Below are positions 19,620 to 28,159 of a stretch of DNA of 64,000 nt, piece after piece. The DNA comes from Microbacteriaceae bacterium PS02344 (GTDB taxonomy: Bacteria > Actinomycetota > Actinomycetes > Actinomycetales > Microbacteriaceae), in contig JASCNZ010000003.1 in NCBI GenBank assembly GCA_029959905.1, positions 62,001-126,000 of the forward strand, in the 5' to 3' direction. A program made the translations under genes and the position numbers. The notes below the pieces were generated by a model. The model searched no databases. It had not been told where the DNA came from and saw only the letters and a list, made by a program, of their open reading frames with translations. Position 1 is the stretch's first letter, and every line of letters begins with the position of its first letter.

Positions 19620-20579
19620 ATGTCGAGCGACGAAACGCCGGACTCCTCCACCCCTCGCAGTTCGCGCGAGGCCGTGCGGGAGAAGGCACAGCGCGTACAC
19701 GCGCAGCAGTCCCGGGCGCGGATCATGCGCCGGATCATCCTCGGCACCCTGGCGCTGGTCGCCATCGGTGCGATCGGCACCGCCGTCACGCTGGCGGTGT
19801 CGGCGCAGGTGTCGAAACCGCAACTCTCGCCCTCGGGCATGGACCGCGACGGCGTCGTGATCTCGAGCGTCTCGTCGGCCGCCGCATCCGCCGACGTCCC
19901 GGCGACGCCGAGCGCCACGCCCTCTGACGCGGCCACCGAGACGGAGCCCACTCCCGAGCCGAGCACGGCGGAGAAGGTCGACATCCACATCTACGTCGAC
20001 TACCTCTCCGACGATGCGGGCCAGTTCGAGCGGACCAACGCGCGCCTGCTCACCAACTGGATCAACGAGGGCGCAGTCACCGTGACCTACCACCCGGTGG
20101 CGCTGCTGACCGCCAGCTCGAACGGCACGAAGTACTCGTTGCGCTCCGCCGCCGCATCGGCCTGCGTCGCGACGTACTCGCCCGACCAGTTCTGGGCATA
20201 CAACCACGAGCTGCTCGACGACCAGCCCGAGATCAACACCGACGGGATGTCCGACACCGAGCTCGCCGATCTCGCCGGCGCCGTGGGCGTCGAAGACGCG
20301 AAGAAGGTGCGCTCGTGCATCGTCGACGGCGACTTCCTCGGCTGGGCGAAGGACGCCACGACGCGCGCTCTCGAGGGACCGCTCGCGGGCTCCGACGACC
20401 TGGTGCTGAAGTCGGCGCCGATGGTCGTCGTGAACGGCGAGGCCTACGTCGGCGCGCTCGACGACTCGTCGGAGTTCTCGTCGTTCGTGCTGACCGCGTC
20501 GAGCGAAGCGTCGTACAAGGCGACGGAGGCCCCCACGCCCACGCCGACTCCGACGCCCAGCGAGACCCCGGCATCCTGA
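19620..20579 (+). CDS. Membrane-anchored DsbA-fold protein lacking the CXXC active site
   Basis: The 319-residue protein has a charged cytoplasmic N-terminus, one membrane helix (about residues 38-60), a Ser/Thr/Pro linker and a DsbA-like thioredoxin domain (about 120-295). Where active DsbA proteins carry CPYC, this one reads YVDYLSDDAGQFERTNA, so both catalytic cysteines are absent. Two cysteines remain (ASACVATYS and VRSCIVDGD). The cis-Pro region is SAPMVVVNGEAYVGAL. It may act as a chaperone or binding protein rather than an oxidoreductase. The tail is a Thr-Pro repeat. A hairpin follows. Confidence 0.82.
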   Translation: MSSDETPDSSTPRSSREAVREKAQRVHAQQSRARIMRRIILGTLALVAIGAIGTAVTLAVSAQVSKPQLSPSGMDRDGVVISSVSSAAASADVPATPSATPSDAATETEPTPEPSTAEKVDIHIYVDYLSDDAGQFERTNARLLTNWINEGAVTVTYHPVALLTASSNGTKYSLRSAAASACVATYSPDQFWAYNHELLDDQPEINTDGMSDTELADLAGAVGVEDAKKVRSCIVDGDFLGWAKDATTRALEGPLAGSDDLVLKSAPMVVVNGEAYVGALDDSSEFSSFVLTASSEASYKATEAPTPTPTPTPSETPAS

Positions 20580-20580
20580 C

Positions 20581-20610
20581 GCCACGGTCCCGTGCCAACG
20601 GAACCGTGGC
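20581..20610 (+). terminator. Terminator hairpin after the DsbA-like gene
   Basis: GCCACGGT pairs with ACCGTGGC across a short loop, immediately after the stop codon and before the tRNA-Thr promoter. Confidence 0.6.
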
Positions 20611-20621
20611 TCCGTCATCGC

Positions 20622-20627
20622 TAAGCT
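20622..20627 (+). promoter_or_regulatory. Predicted -10 element of tRNA-Thr (TAAGCT)
   Basis: TAAGCT ends 10 bases before the mature tRNA 5' end. The tRNA-Arg gene has the same hexamer at the same distance. Confidence 0.6.
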
Positions 20628-20637
20628 GGTGGCGTCC

Positions 20638-20710
20638 GCCGACTTGGCGCAATTGGTAGCGCACCGTACTTGTAATACGGGGGTTACGGGTTCGAGTCCC
20701 GTAGTCGGCT
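20638..20710 (+). tRNA. tRNA-Thr (anticodon TGT)
   Basis: The acceptor stem GCCGACT/AGTCGGC closes perfectly with discriminator T. The anticodon stem CCGTA/TACGG encloses the loop CTTGTAA with anticodon TGT, reading ACA/ACG-type threonine codons. The T arm is TTACGGGTTCGAGTCCCGTAG. CCA is not encoded. Confidence 0.95.
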
Positions 20711-20785
20711 CTTCACACCCCGATGGGGATCAAGGCACGCGGAGCATGGGCAGTGCTGCCCCACCGGCCCCGACGCGATTTCCCG

Positions 20786-20791
20786 TACATT
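20786..20791 (+). promoter_or_regulatory. Leaderless -10 element (TACATT)
   Basis: TACATT lies exactly six bases before the ATG at 20798. Confidence 0.6.
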
Positions 20792-20797
20792 CGGAGA

Positions 20798-22147
20798 ATG
20801 CGTGAGAACCGGGGGATCGTTCGTGGTGTTGCTCTGCTCATCGGAGGGGTGACCGCCGTGACGGTGCTGGCTGGGTGCACGGCCCGAGAATCCGACGACC
20901 TCGAAGCGCAGCTCGCCGGGGATCCCGCGGTTTCCCTGGTCGAGGAGACCGCTGACGGCAGTTACCAGATCACGCTCGACGACTCGGTCGCTCCCGCAGA
21001 CCTCGCCGAGGTCGCCGGGCGACTGGACGACCTTGCCGACTCGGTCACCGACGATGACGTGGTCCTGAGACTGCGCGCCGCCGCCTGGGAGTGGACGCTC
21101 GCGGGCAACGACGATGACGTGGCACGCGTCGCGCACGCGGTCGGAGAGCTGGCCGACGTCGACGGCATCCTGCAGGGGAAGGTCTGGTCCGACGGCGGCA
21201 CCCTTGGCATCGAAGCCGTCGCGGAGGCCGGGGTCGATCCAGCTGCGGCGATCACTCCGCTCGCCGATGCGGCAGCGGCAGGCCCACTCAGCCAGGGCGT
21301 GCAGCTGAAGGTGTCCGACGTGCACGAGCGATCGTCGGTCGAGACGCAGGACCCGGCGGCGCTGAAACCGGCACTCGAGACGATCGAAGGCGCGACCGAC
21401 GTCGGTCCCATCCAGAAATACACGCTCACGGACGACTCGCTGACGCTACGGATGCGCACGGCCGAAGGCGCGCAGGCAGTGGCCCCCGCCGTCGACGCGT
21501 TGGCCGCCTCCGGCCTGCCTATCGACGTCGACCTGAGCAGCGGCATCATGACCGCGCCGGGGCCGCAGGACGATCTGGCCGCGCGACTCAGCATGCTCCT
21601 CACACCGATCGAGGGCGTGGTCGGGGCATCGATCGACACGCACGGACCGAAGGCTCTGCACCTGTCAGTGACGATGACGGATAGCGAGACAGCAGCGACT
21701 GTGGAGCAGGCGCTCCTCGCCTCATCCGATCTGCAGGCGTTCAACTCCCTGCAGCTCGTCGTGCTGCAACAGGACGAGCCGGGCACCCGCATCACCGCGA
21801 AGACCATGAGCGACGAGGGCTACGTCGGCAACTTCGACCGTGCGCTCGGGCTCGCCCAAACCGACAGCGTGCGCTCGGTCGCGCTCGGCCCGCTCGAACT
21901 CGACGTCGTGCTCGACCACGGTGCTGATGTTGCACAGGTCGCCCCGGCGATCAAAGCGGCGGCGCTCCGTGATCAGGAGGCGGAGGTCTTCGGCTCGACG
22001 AGCTGGGGTCCGGTCGCCGACCGGACGCTGTTCTCGTTCGACGTGCTCGGGAAGCTGCACGAGAACCTGATCACGGTGTCGGCTGGGACAGCCGACCGCG
22101 ACGTGAAGGGGTTCATCGACGCATGGAACAGCGCCCCCGGCATCTGA
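20798..22147 (+). CDS. Large lipoprotein of unknown function with repeated alpha/beta modules
   Basis: The 449-residue protein begins with a lipoprotein signal (RGIVRGVALLIGG, lipobox VLAGC, cysteine near residue 27). The mature part is acidic and seems built from several modules of about 80-90 residues, each with an alternating strand-helix-strand feel (SLVEETADGSYQITLDD, GVQLKVSDVHERSSVE, LPIDVDLSSGIMTAPG). This is compatible with a row of BON- or ferredoxin-like domains. No family was recognised. The start was chosen at 20798, where a TACATT -10 lies six bases upstream. It sits between tRNA-Thr and a small membrane protein. Confidence 0.7.
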   Translation: MRENRGIVRGVALLIGGVTAVTVLAGCTARESDDLEAQLAGDPAVSLVEETADGSYQITLDDSVAPADLAEVAGRLDDLADSVTDDDVVLRLRAAAWEWTLAGNDDDVARVAHAVGELADVDGILQGKVWSDGGTLGIEAVAEAGVDPAAAITPLADAAAAGPLSQGVQLKVSDVHERSSVETQDPAALKPALETIEGATDVGPIQKYTLTDDSLTLRMRTAEGAQAVAPAVDALAASGLPIDVDLSSGIMTAPGPQDDLAARLSMLLTPIEGVVGASIDTHGPKALHLSVTMTDSETAATVEQALLASSDLQAFNSLQLVVLQQDEPGTRITAKTMSDEGYVGNFDRALGLAQTDSVRSVALGPLELDVVLDHGADVAQVAPAIKAAALRDQEAEVFGSTSWGPVADRTLFSFDVLGKLHENLITVSAGTADRDVKGFIDAWNSAPGI

Positions 22148-22297
22148 GCACGAAACGATGGGTTCGGCCGCCGCGTCCTGACCCCCACAGGTAGCCCGGA
22201 CGCGTGCGTTCCCGCACCTGAACAGACCCGCCTCGAGGAGGAGGCACGAACTCTCGAGGCTCGTCTCCGCGAACTCGGCGAAGCCCCCTTCCGCTAG
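22148..22297 (+). other. Open frame continuing after the lipoprotein stop (possible gene remnant)
   Basis: In the same frame as the lipoprotein, 49 sense codons follow its TGA before a TAG. The second half reads as a plausible charged helix (RLEEEARTLEARLRELGE). No start codon or ribosome site is evident. It may be a decayed C-terminus of another gene, or chance in high-GC DNA. Confidence 0.3.
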
Positions 22298-22300
22298 GCT
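22295..22300 (+). promoter_or_regulatory. Leaderless -10 element (TAGGCT)
   Basis: TAGGCT lies six bases before the ATG at 22307. Confidence 0.6.
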
Positions 22301-22306
22301 TCCGGC

Positions 22307-22591
22307 ATGAGCGCGCCTGAGACCGAGCCCACGTCGTTCGCTGCCGAGCGCAAGCGCAGCATCCGCATCGGCGTCATCTTCTGGTCGGCGGTCATCGCTG
22401 TGATCTTCCTGCTCGCGGCGTGGAATTGGGCGATGCTCGCGCTCGACGGCGGGGGCAGCTTCGGCACCTGGGCCTTGGCGATCACGCTGACGGTGATCGC
22501 TGCGGCGGGTGCCGTGTACCTGTGGAGTGCTCTTCGCGTGGTGCGACGGCTCACCGCCCCTCAGGACGCCCGCCCCGACCCGCGCGAGTGA
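22307..22591 (+). CDS. Small two-helix membrane protein
   Basis: The 94-residue protein has two hydrophobic helices (about residues 22-42 and 53-74) joined by a short Gly-rich turn, with charged ends. No family was recognised. A leaderless promoter supports the start. Confidence 0.7.
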   Translation: MSAPETEPTSFAAERKRSIRIGVIFWSAVIAVIFLLAAWNWAMLALDGGGSFGTWALAITLTVIAAAGAVYLWSALRVVRRLTAPQDARPDPRE

Positions 22592-22714
22592 CCGTTCGCG
22601 CGTCCGGCCACCCGGGCTCGTCAGTGACGGAACATGCGTCGCTGTTCGTCGTCGCCGGTCGGCGTATGCGGCCGAATCGGAAATACCCGGGGATGATGGT
22701 CGGTTGGCCCCGGT

Positions 22715-23665
22715 ATGACTCGTATCGGAAACAGTGACCTCGACGTTCTTCCCCTCTCGCTCGGCGGCAACGTGTTCGGGTGGACGGCCGACCGTGACAC
22801 GTCCTTCGCCGTGCTCGACGCGTTCGTCGACGGCGGCGGGGACTTCATCGACACGGCCGACGCCTACAGTGCCTGGGTGCCCGGCAACAGTGGCGGCGAG
22901 AGCGAGACGATCATCGGTGAATGGCTGGCGTCCCGTCGGCCCGAGGGCGTGATCGTTGCGACGAAGGTCAGCCAGCATCCCGAGTTCCGGGGTCTGTCGG
23001 CGTCGAATGTGCGACGGGCCGCGGAGGCATCGCTCGATCGCCTCGGGGTCGACGCGATCGACCTGTACTACGCGCACTTCGACGACGAGTCGGTGCCGCT
23101 GGAGGAGACCGTCGGCGCCTTCGGCGAGCTCGTGACCGACGGCCTGGTGCGCAACATCGCCGTTTCGAACTACACCGGCGACCGCATCCGGGAGTGGATC
23201 GAGATCGCCCAGCGCACCGGTGCGGCCCTCCCGGTCGCCGTCCAGCCGCACTACAACCTCGTGCATCGCAACGAGGTCGAGGACACGATCATCCCGGTCG
23301 CAGAGGAGTTCGGGCTCGGACTCGTGCCCTACTACTCGCTCGCGAGCGGCTTCCTCACCGGCAAGTACCGGTCGACCGAGACCGCCGGGCAGTCGTCGCC
23401 GCGTGCCGAAGGCGCCGCGAAGTACGCCACGCCGCAGGGACTGCGGATCATCGACGCATTGGAGGAGATCGGCAGCGCCCACGGGGCGTCGATCGCCGCG
23501 ACCGCCCTCGCGTGGCTGCGCGCGCAGCCGACCGTCGTCGCTCCGATCGCCAGCGCGCGCACGGTGGAGCAGGTTCCCGATCTGCTCGCCGGCGCCCGTC
23601 TGACGCTCACTCCCGACGAGGTCGAGACCCTCACGCGCGTCTCCACCTGGTCCCCCCAGTCCTGA
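22715..23665 (+). CDS. Aldo/keto reductase
   Basis: The 316-residue protein is a TIM-barrel AKR of the YajO/Gfo-like group. It has the DTADAYSAW segment with catalytic Asp and Tyr (about residues 47-52), lysine in VIVATKVSQ, and histidine in DLYYAHFDDESVPLEETVGAFGELV. The cofactor-binding end includes VVAPIASARTVEQV. It probably reduces aldehydes or sugars with NADPH. The start is uncertain within a few codons. It converges on the antiporter gene across a hairpin. Confidence 0.9.
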   Translation: MTRIGNSDLDVLPLSLGGNVFGWTADRDTSFAVLDAFVDGGGDFIDTADAYSAWVPGNSGGESETIIGEWLASRRPEGVIVATKVSQHPEFRGLSASNVRRAAEASLDRLGVDAIDLYYAHFDDESVPLEETVGAFGELVTDGLVRNIAVSNYTGDRIREWIEIAQRTGAALPVAVQPHYNLVHRNEVEDTIIPVAEEFGLGLVPYYSLASGFLTGKYRSTETAGQSSPRAEGAAKYATPQGLRIIDALEEIGSAHGASIAATALAWLRAQPTVVAPIASARTVEQVPDLLAGARLTLTPDEVETLTRVSTWSPQS

Positions 23666-23694
23666 CTCCTCCGCCCGGACCCCCTCCACCCGTT

Positions 23695-23749
23695 CCCGTC
23701 GCTTTCTCTGTCGCTCGCTGCACGCGGAGGCGACAGAAGATGCGACGGG
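23695..23749. terminator. Large imperfect hairpin between convergent genes
   Basis: CCCGTCGC (23695-23702) pairs with GCGACGGG (23742-23749), and an inner TGTCGC/GCGACA pair extends the stem. It probably terminates the reductase and antiporter genes. Confidence 0.55.
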
Positions 23750-23773
23750 AGCAGCAGGGGGGGTAGGCGGGGG

Positions 23774-24922
23774 CTAGGAGAAGAGGGCGATCAGGTAGGC
23801 GGCGAAGACCACCAGGTGCGCGGCGCCGTGCGTGGCGGTGGTGCGCTTCGCGGCGAACGTCGTCACCGACAGCAGCAAGGTGACACCGAGTAGCAGCAGG
23901 TTCGCGGGCGACTCCGCCAGGACGACGGTCTGCCCGGTGAGCATCCCGATGACGAGCACGACCGGGATCGTCAGGCCGACGGTCGAGACCAGCGCGCCGT
24001 GGCACAGGTTCACCACGCGCTGGGCCTCGCCGCGGAGCGCTGCCCGGATCGTCGTGATCGATTCGGGCAGGAAGACGATCGCCGCGATCAGCACGCCGGC
24101 GAGCGCCGGGGGAGCCCCCAGCCGCCCGAGGCCGTCGTCGAGCAGCGCGGCCATGTCGTGCGAGAGCAGCACGATCGGGGCCACCGTGACGACGAGCAGG
24201 GTGAGCCGCATCAGAACCTCCGTGCGGTGTTCGAGGAGCACGCGACGGATGCCGACACGCGGAGCCGACCCTCCCGTCGCCGCTGTCCGGGGAAGAGGCG
24301 ACACCTCGGTGAAGTCGGTGGACTGCGTCCCCATCTGGCGATACAGGAAGAACGCGTACAGCGCGAGGGTGAGCACGACGATCGGGATCTCCTGGGCGAC
24401 GGTGAAGGCGCCGCCGCGGCCGATCAGCGCCGGCAGACCGAACGCCAGCGCCACCAGCACGACGAGCATCGACAGGTAGGCCGAGGTGCCGGTGCGATTG
24501 TGCGCGAGGCCGCGGTGGCGGATGCCTCCCACCAGCAGGGCCGCGCCGATCACCAGATTGAGGATGATCATCGACACGGCCATCACCGAGTCTCGGGCGA
24601 TCGTGGCGTGCTCGCCCGGGCCCAGCATGACGGCGGAGATCAGGATGACCTCGATCAACACGATCGAGAGGGTGAGCACGAGCGATCCGTACGGATCGCC
24701 GAGCCGATGCGCCAGCGCCTCGGCCTGCGTCACGACGCCGAACGCGCACACCAGGATCACGGCCACGATCACCACGAGCGCCACGAACAGCGCCGCAGCG
24801 GGAGCCGGAGCGGTCAGGAGCGGATGCGCGAGCACGACCGCGAGGAACGTGCCCCAGCCGAGCGCGATGCGGGAGAGGTCGGATGCGCGGACCAGCTGTC
24901 GCGCGGTGAGGGAGGTCATCAT
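23774..24922 (-). CDS. Calcium (sodium)/proton antiporter, ChaA/CaCA family
   Basis: The 382-residue protein has about 11 membrane helices. The two family signature repeats are visible: SAVMLGPGEHATIARDSVMAV near residue 110 and FLPESITTIRAALRGEAQRV near residue 275, with conserved acidic residues for ion exchange. ChaA-type proteins export Ca2+ or Na+ in exchange for protons. Two ATGs follow each other at 24922 and 24919 after a GAAGGATC ribosome site; either could be used. Confidence 0.88.
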   Translation of the reverse strand: MMTSLTARQLVRASDLSRIALGWGTFLAVVLAHPLLTAPAPAAALFVALVVIVAVILVCAFGVVTQAEALAHRLGDPYGSLVLTLSIVLIEVILISAVMLGPGEHATIARDSVMAVSMIILNLVIGAALLVGGIRHRGLAHNRTGTSAYLSMLVVLVALAFGLPALIGRGGAFTVAQEIPIVVLTLALYAFFLYRQMGTQSTDFTEVSPLPRTAATGGSAPRVGIRRVLLEHRTEVLMRLTLLVVTVAPIVLLSHDMAALLDDGLGRLGAPPALAGVLIAAIVFLPESITTIRAALRGEAQRVVNLCHGALVSTVGLTIPVVLVIGMLTGQTVVLAESPANLLLLGVTLLLSVTTFAAKRTTATHGAAHLVVFAAYLIALFS

Positions 24923-25080
24923 CTGGATCCTTCGCGGGGCCGTCCCCGGATGATGATCGCGCACCGGGTCGTCCCGGCGGCAGCGTGCGCAGCGCACAGT
25001 GAGATGATATCGCTCGGGGCCGACGGAAGCCCGAGCACCCTCGTCGTGCGACGGGGACGCATTCGCGGGGGAGGGATCGC

Positions 25081-25617
25081 ATGCTGACTGTCGTGGTGCA
25101 CGTCGCCGTCGCGGCGATCGCGGGTTGGCTGGCGGTGGAGGCCGCGTACTACGCGCGCAAGCATCCGAACCGGGACCGGCGGCACCCCGACCGCCTGCGC
25201 CTCATGAAGATCCTCCCGATCACCGGATGGATCTTCGTCGTTCTCGGGCTTCCGCTGCTGCTCCTCGCCGATGCTGCGCGCGGTGAGGACCGTTCCGGCA
25301 TGGCGACGACGGCGTTCGCGATCCTCGCGGCCGGGGTCGTCTTCGTCGTCATGTACCGCAACTGGTACGTCGCCTTCGACGACGAGCAGGTGACCTTCCG
25401 CAGTCTCCTCGGCGTCACCCGCACGTTCCGCTACTCCGACATCGCCGACTACGCCGTCACGCGGTCGGAACAGGGGCCCGTGCTGACGGTGCGCACCACG
25501 CGCGGGGTGCGTCTCCGGCTGAACATCCGGCGATACGACGCCTCACCGCTTCTCGCCCAACTCCGGTTCCATCGGGCGACCGGGCGGTGGGCGGTCAGCG
25601 GCGAGTTGCGACGCTGA
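25081..25617 (+). CDS. Membrane protein with a PH-like C-terminal domain
   Basis: The 178-residue protein has an N-terminal helix, then a helical hairpin (about residues 44-92), followed by about 80 residues of beta-rich sequence (WYVAFDDEQVTFRSLLGVTRTFRYSDIADY) resembling a bacterial PH domain. Function is unknown. A strong GGGAGGGA site precedes the ATG. Its stop lies three bases from the stop of the convergent permease gene. Confidence 0.75.
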   Translation: MLTVVVHVAVAAIAGWLAVEAAYYARKHPNRDRRHPDRLRLMKILPITGWIFVVLGLPLLLLADAARGEDRSGMATTAFAILAAGVVFVVMYRNWYVAFDDEQVTFRSLLGVTRTFRYSDIADYAVTRSEQGPVLTVRTTRGVRLRLNIRRYDASPLLAQLRFHRATGRWAVSGELRR

Positions 25618-25620
25618 CCC

Positions 25621-27048
25621 TCACGTCTCGTCGTCGCTGCGCAGGTGCGCGATGTGCGCGGCGTGCCGCTCGAGGTGATGCGGCGAGCGACGCACGAACA
25701 GCCACGCCACGGCGAGCACCGCGAACCAGATCGGCGTCACCAGCAGGGCGGTGAGCGTATCGGGCTGCGTCGTGAGAGCCCAGAGGATGAAGACGAAGAA
25801 CGCCAGGACGACGAAGACCATCACCCGACCGCCCGGCAGGCGGAAGGTCGAGGCGGCGGCCTTCGACGGGCGGGTGCGGCGGTAGGCCAGGTAGCTCAAA
25901 AGGAAGATCGTCCAGACGAACATGAAGCACACGGCCGACACGGTCGTGACCATCTCGAAGGCGGTGCCGATGTCGTCTCCCGCGTAGAGCAGCACGACCC
26001 CGGAGAGCAGCAGGATGCACGACAGGAACAGCGCGTTCTGCGGCACGCGCCGCTTCGACAGTCGGCCGAACAGACGCGGTGCGTCGCCATCCTGCGCGAG
26101 GCCGAACACCATGCGCGACGTCGAGTAGATGCCCGAGTTCGCGCTCGACATCGCCGAGGTCAGCACGACGAGGTTGACCACCGTGGCCGCGATGCCGAGC
26201 CCGGCGAGGGCGAACATCGCGATGAACGGACTCTCGCCGGCGACGTACTCCGTCCACGGCGTGACCGCCATGAGGATGACCAGTGCGCCCACGTAGAACA
26301 GCAGGATGCGGATGGGGATCGCATTGATCGCCTTCGGGAGGTTCTTCTCGGGGTCCTTCGTCTCAGCCGCGGCCGTGCCGACCAGCTCGACGCCCACGAA
26401 GGCGAACACCGCGATCTGGAACCCGGCGACGAACCCCAGGAAGCCGTGCGGGAACATCCCGCCGTGCGCCCACAGGTTGGCGAAGCTGGCGGTGCCGGCG
26501 TCGTGCGAGAAGCCCGTGAAGATCATCACCAGGCCGGTGACGATGAGCGCCACGATCGCGATGATCTTGATGAGCGCGAACCAGAACTCCATCTCGCCGA
26601 ACGCGGCGACCGAGGGGAGGTTGAGGGCGAGCAGGATGACGACCACGGCGAGTCCGGGGATCCAGAGGGGGATGCCCGGGAAGAGCGCATCCGTGTACCC
26701 GGCGATCGCGATGACGTCGGCCACCCCGGTGACGACCCAGCAGAACCAGTAGGTCCATCCCGTGAAGAAGCCGGCCCACGGACCCAGAAGATCGCTCGCG
26801 AAGTCGCTGAACGACTTGTACTTCTCGTTCGACAGCAGCAGCTCGCCCATGGCGCGCATGACGAAGAACAGCATGAAGCCGATGATCATGTAGACGAAGA
26901 TCACCGAAGGTCCGGCGACCGAGATCGTCTTCCCGCTGCCCATGAACAGGCCGGTGCCGATGGCGCCGCCGATCGCCAGGAGCTGGATGTGGCGGTTGCT
27001 CAGCGCGCGCCGCAGGTGCTGTTCGTCGTCGGTCTTCTGCACGGTCAC
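25621..27048 (-). CDS. Amino-acid permease, APC superfamily (CycA-like)
   Basis: The 475-residue protein has 12 predicted membrane helices. Hallmarks are the N-terminal RHIQLLAIGGAIGTGLFMGSG, the helix-1 substrate motif, the FVGVELVGTAAAETKDPEKNLPKAIN segment in the middle, and VVLTSAMSSANSGIYSTSRM. These match the AAT/CycA group of proton symporters for D-alanine, glycine or D-serine, but the exact substrate cannot be told. It reads ALSNRHIQ near the start. Confidence 0.9.
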   Translation of the reverse strand: MTVQKTDDEQHLRRALSNRHIQLLAIGGAIGTGLFMGSGKTISVAGPSVIFVYMIIGFMLFFVMRAMGELLLSNEKYKSFSDFASDLLGPWAGFFTGWTYWFCWVVTGVADVIAIAGYTDALFPGIPLWIPGLAVVVILLALNLPSVAAFGEMEFWFALIKIIAIVALIVTGLVMIFTGFSHDAGTASFANLWAHGGMFPHGFLGFVAGFQIAVFAFVGVELVGTAAAETKDPEKNLPKAINAIPIRILLFYVGALVILMAVTPWTEYVAGESPFIAMFALAGLGIAATVVNLVVLTSAMSSANSGIYSTSRMVFGLAQDGDAPRLFGRLSKRRVPQNALFLSCILLLSGVVLLYAGDDIGTAFEMVTTVSAVCFMFVWTIFLLSYLAYRRTRPSKAAASTFRLPGGRVMVFVVLAFFVFILWALTTQPDTLTALLVTPIWFAVLAVAWLFVRRSPHHLERHAAHIAHLRSDDET

Positions 27049-27131
27049 CCGATGCAGAGTAGCCGACGACCCGACGTCGCTCCGAAACGACGCCGACGCG
27101 TCGGGCTGCGTCGGTCAACGCCTCGCTCGCA

Positions 27132-27161
27132 TGACGGATGTCATCCCGAAGGTGTGACATC
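27132..27161. promoter_or_regulatory. Candidate operator upstream of the ABC/two-component operon
   Basis: GATGTCA (27137-27143) and TGACATC (27155-27161) form an inverted repeat with an 11-base spacer, and TGACGGATGTCA is itself palindromic. It sits about 40 bases upstream of the predicted -10 and could bind the LuxR-type regulator encoded in the operon. Confidence 0.4.
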
Positions 27162-27190
27162 GGCCTCCGGCGCCGCGCGATGGTCGGCGA

Positions 27191-27196
27191 TTCACT
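27191..27196 (+). promoter_or_regulatory. Possible leaderless -10 element (TTCACT)
   Basis: TTCACT lies exactly six bases before the ATG at 27203. It matches the promoter spacing here but has T at position 2. Confidence 0.4.
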
Positions 27197-27202
27197 GGAA
27201 GC

Positions 27203-28159
27203 ATGACCCAGCCTGCCTCCGTCTCCACCGTTCGCGAGCCCGCGCACCCAGCCCCCGCCGTCGAGCTGCAGGGGATCGTCCGTCGCTTCGGCGTCGGCGC
27301 CCACCGCGTCGTCGCCGTCGGCGGGGTCGACCTGCGCATCGAGCGCGGCGAGGTGGTGGCGCTGCTCGGACCGAACGGTGCCGGGAAGACCACCACGATC
27401 GACGTCCTCCTCGGCCTCGCCGACCCCGACGAGGGGCAGGCGCAGGTGCTCGGCACCCGGCCGCAGAGGGCGGTCGCCTCGGGTCGGCTCGCCGCCGTGC
27501 TGCAGACGGGAGGGCTGCTCGCCGACCTCACCGTGCGCGAGACGGTCGCGGTGATCGCCGGGCTGCACGGCGCGACCGGCCGCATCGCCGAAGTGATGGG
27601 GCGCGCCGACCTCGGTCCGATCGCGCGCCGGCGGGTCGGCCGCTGCTCGGGCGGCGAGAAGCAGCGCGTGAAGTTCGCCCTCGCCCTGCTGCCCGATCCC
27701 GACGTGCTGGTGCTCGACGAGCCCACCGCGGGGATGGACGTCACCGCTCGTCGACGCTTCTGGGACGCGATGCGGGCGGATGCCGATGCCGGACGCACCA
27801 TCGTCTTCGCCACCCACTACCTCGAAGAGGCCGAGCAGTTCGCCCGCCGTACGGTCGTGATGAATCACGGCGTCGTGGTCGCCGACGGAGCGACGGCGCA
27901 GCTGCGGGCGTCGCTCGGCGGGCGCACGGTGTCGGCCACGGTACCGGGCGGTCGCGCCGAGGTCGCCGCGCTCGTCGCCGAGCTGCGCGCCGACGCCGGG
28001 GTCGCCGACGTCGAGGTCGACGCCGATCGTGTCACGGTGCGCACCGCGGCATCCGACCTCCTGGCTGGCCGTCTGCTCGCTCGGGGCGCGACCGACCTCG
28101 AGATCACCGCTCCCACCCTCGAATCCGCATTCACCTCTCTCACCAAGGACCCCGCATGA
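27203..28159 (+). CDS. ABC transporter ATP-binding protein (drug/antibiotic export type)
   Basis: The 318-residue ATPase has Walker A GPNGAGKTT near residue 57, Q-loop LQTGGLLADLTV, signature CSGGEKQRVKFALAL, Walker B VLVLDEPTAGMDV and the switch in FATHYLEEAEQ. The C-terminal 90 residues form the DrrA-like extension. It pairs with the permease that overlaps its stop (ATGA). The operon continues into a NarL-type kinase and regulator, an arrangement typical of DesKR- or LiaRS-like systems that respond to membrane stress or antibiotics. Confidence 0.92.
   Translation: MTQPASVSTVREPAHPAPAVELQGIVRRFGVGAHRVVAVGGVDLRIERGEVVALLGPNGAGKTTTIDVLLGLADPDEGQAQVLGTRPQRAVASGRLAAVLQTGGLLADLTVRETVAVIAGLHGATGRIAEVMGRADLGPIARRRVGRCSGGEKQRVKFALALLPDPDVLVLDEPTAGMDVTARRRFWDAMRADADAGRTIVFATHYLEEAEQFARRTVVMNHGVVVADGATAQLRASLGGRTVSATVPGGRAEVAALVAELRADAGVADVEVDADRVTVRTAASDLLAGRLLARGATDLEITAPTLESAFTSLTKDPA

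Noticed and set aside
23695..23749. REP- or transposon-end-like palindrome
   Set aside because: It is a single imperfect hairpin between converging genes, with no second copy noticed. A terminator explains it.
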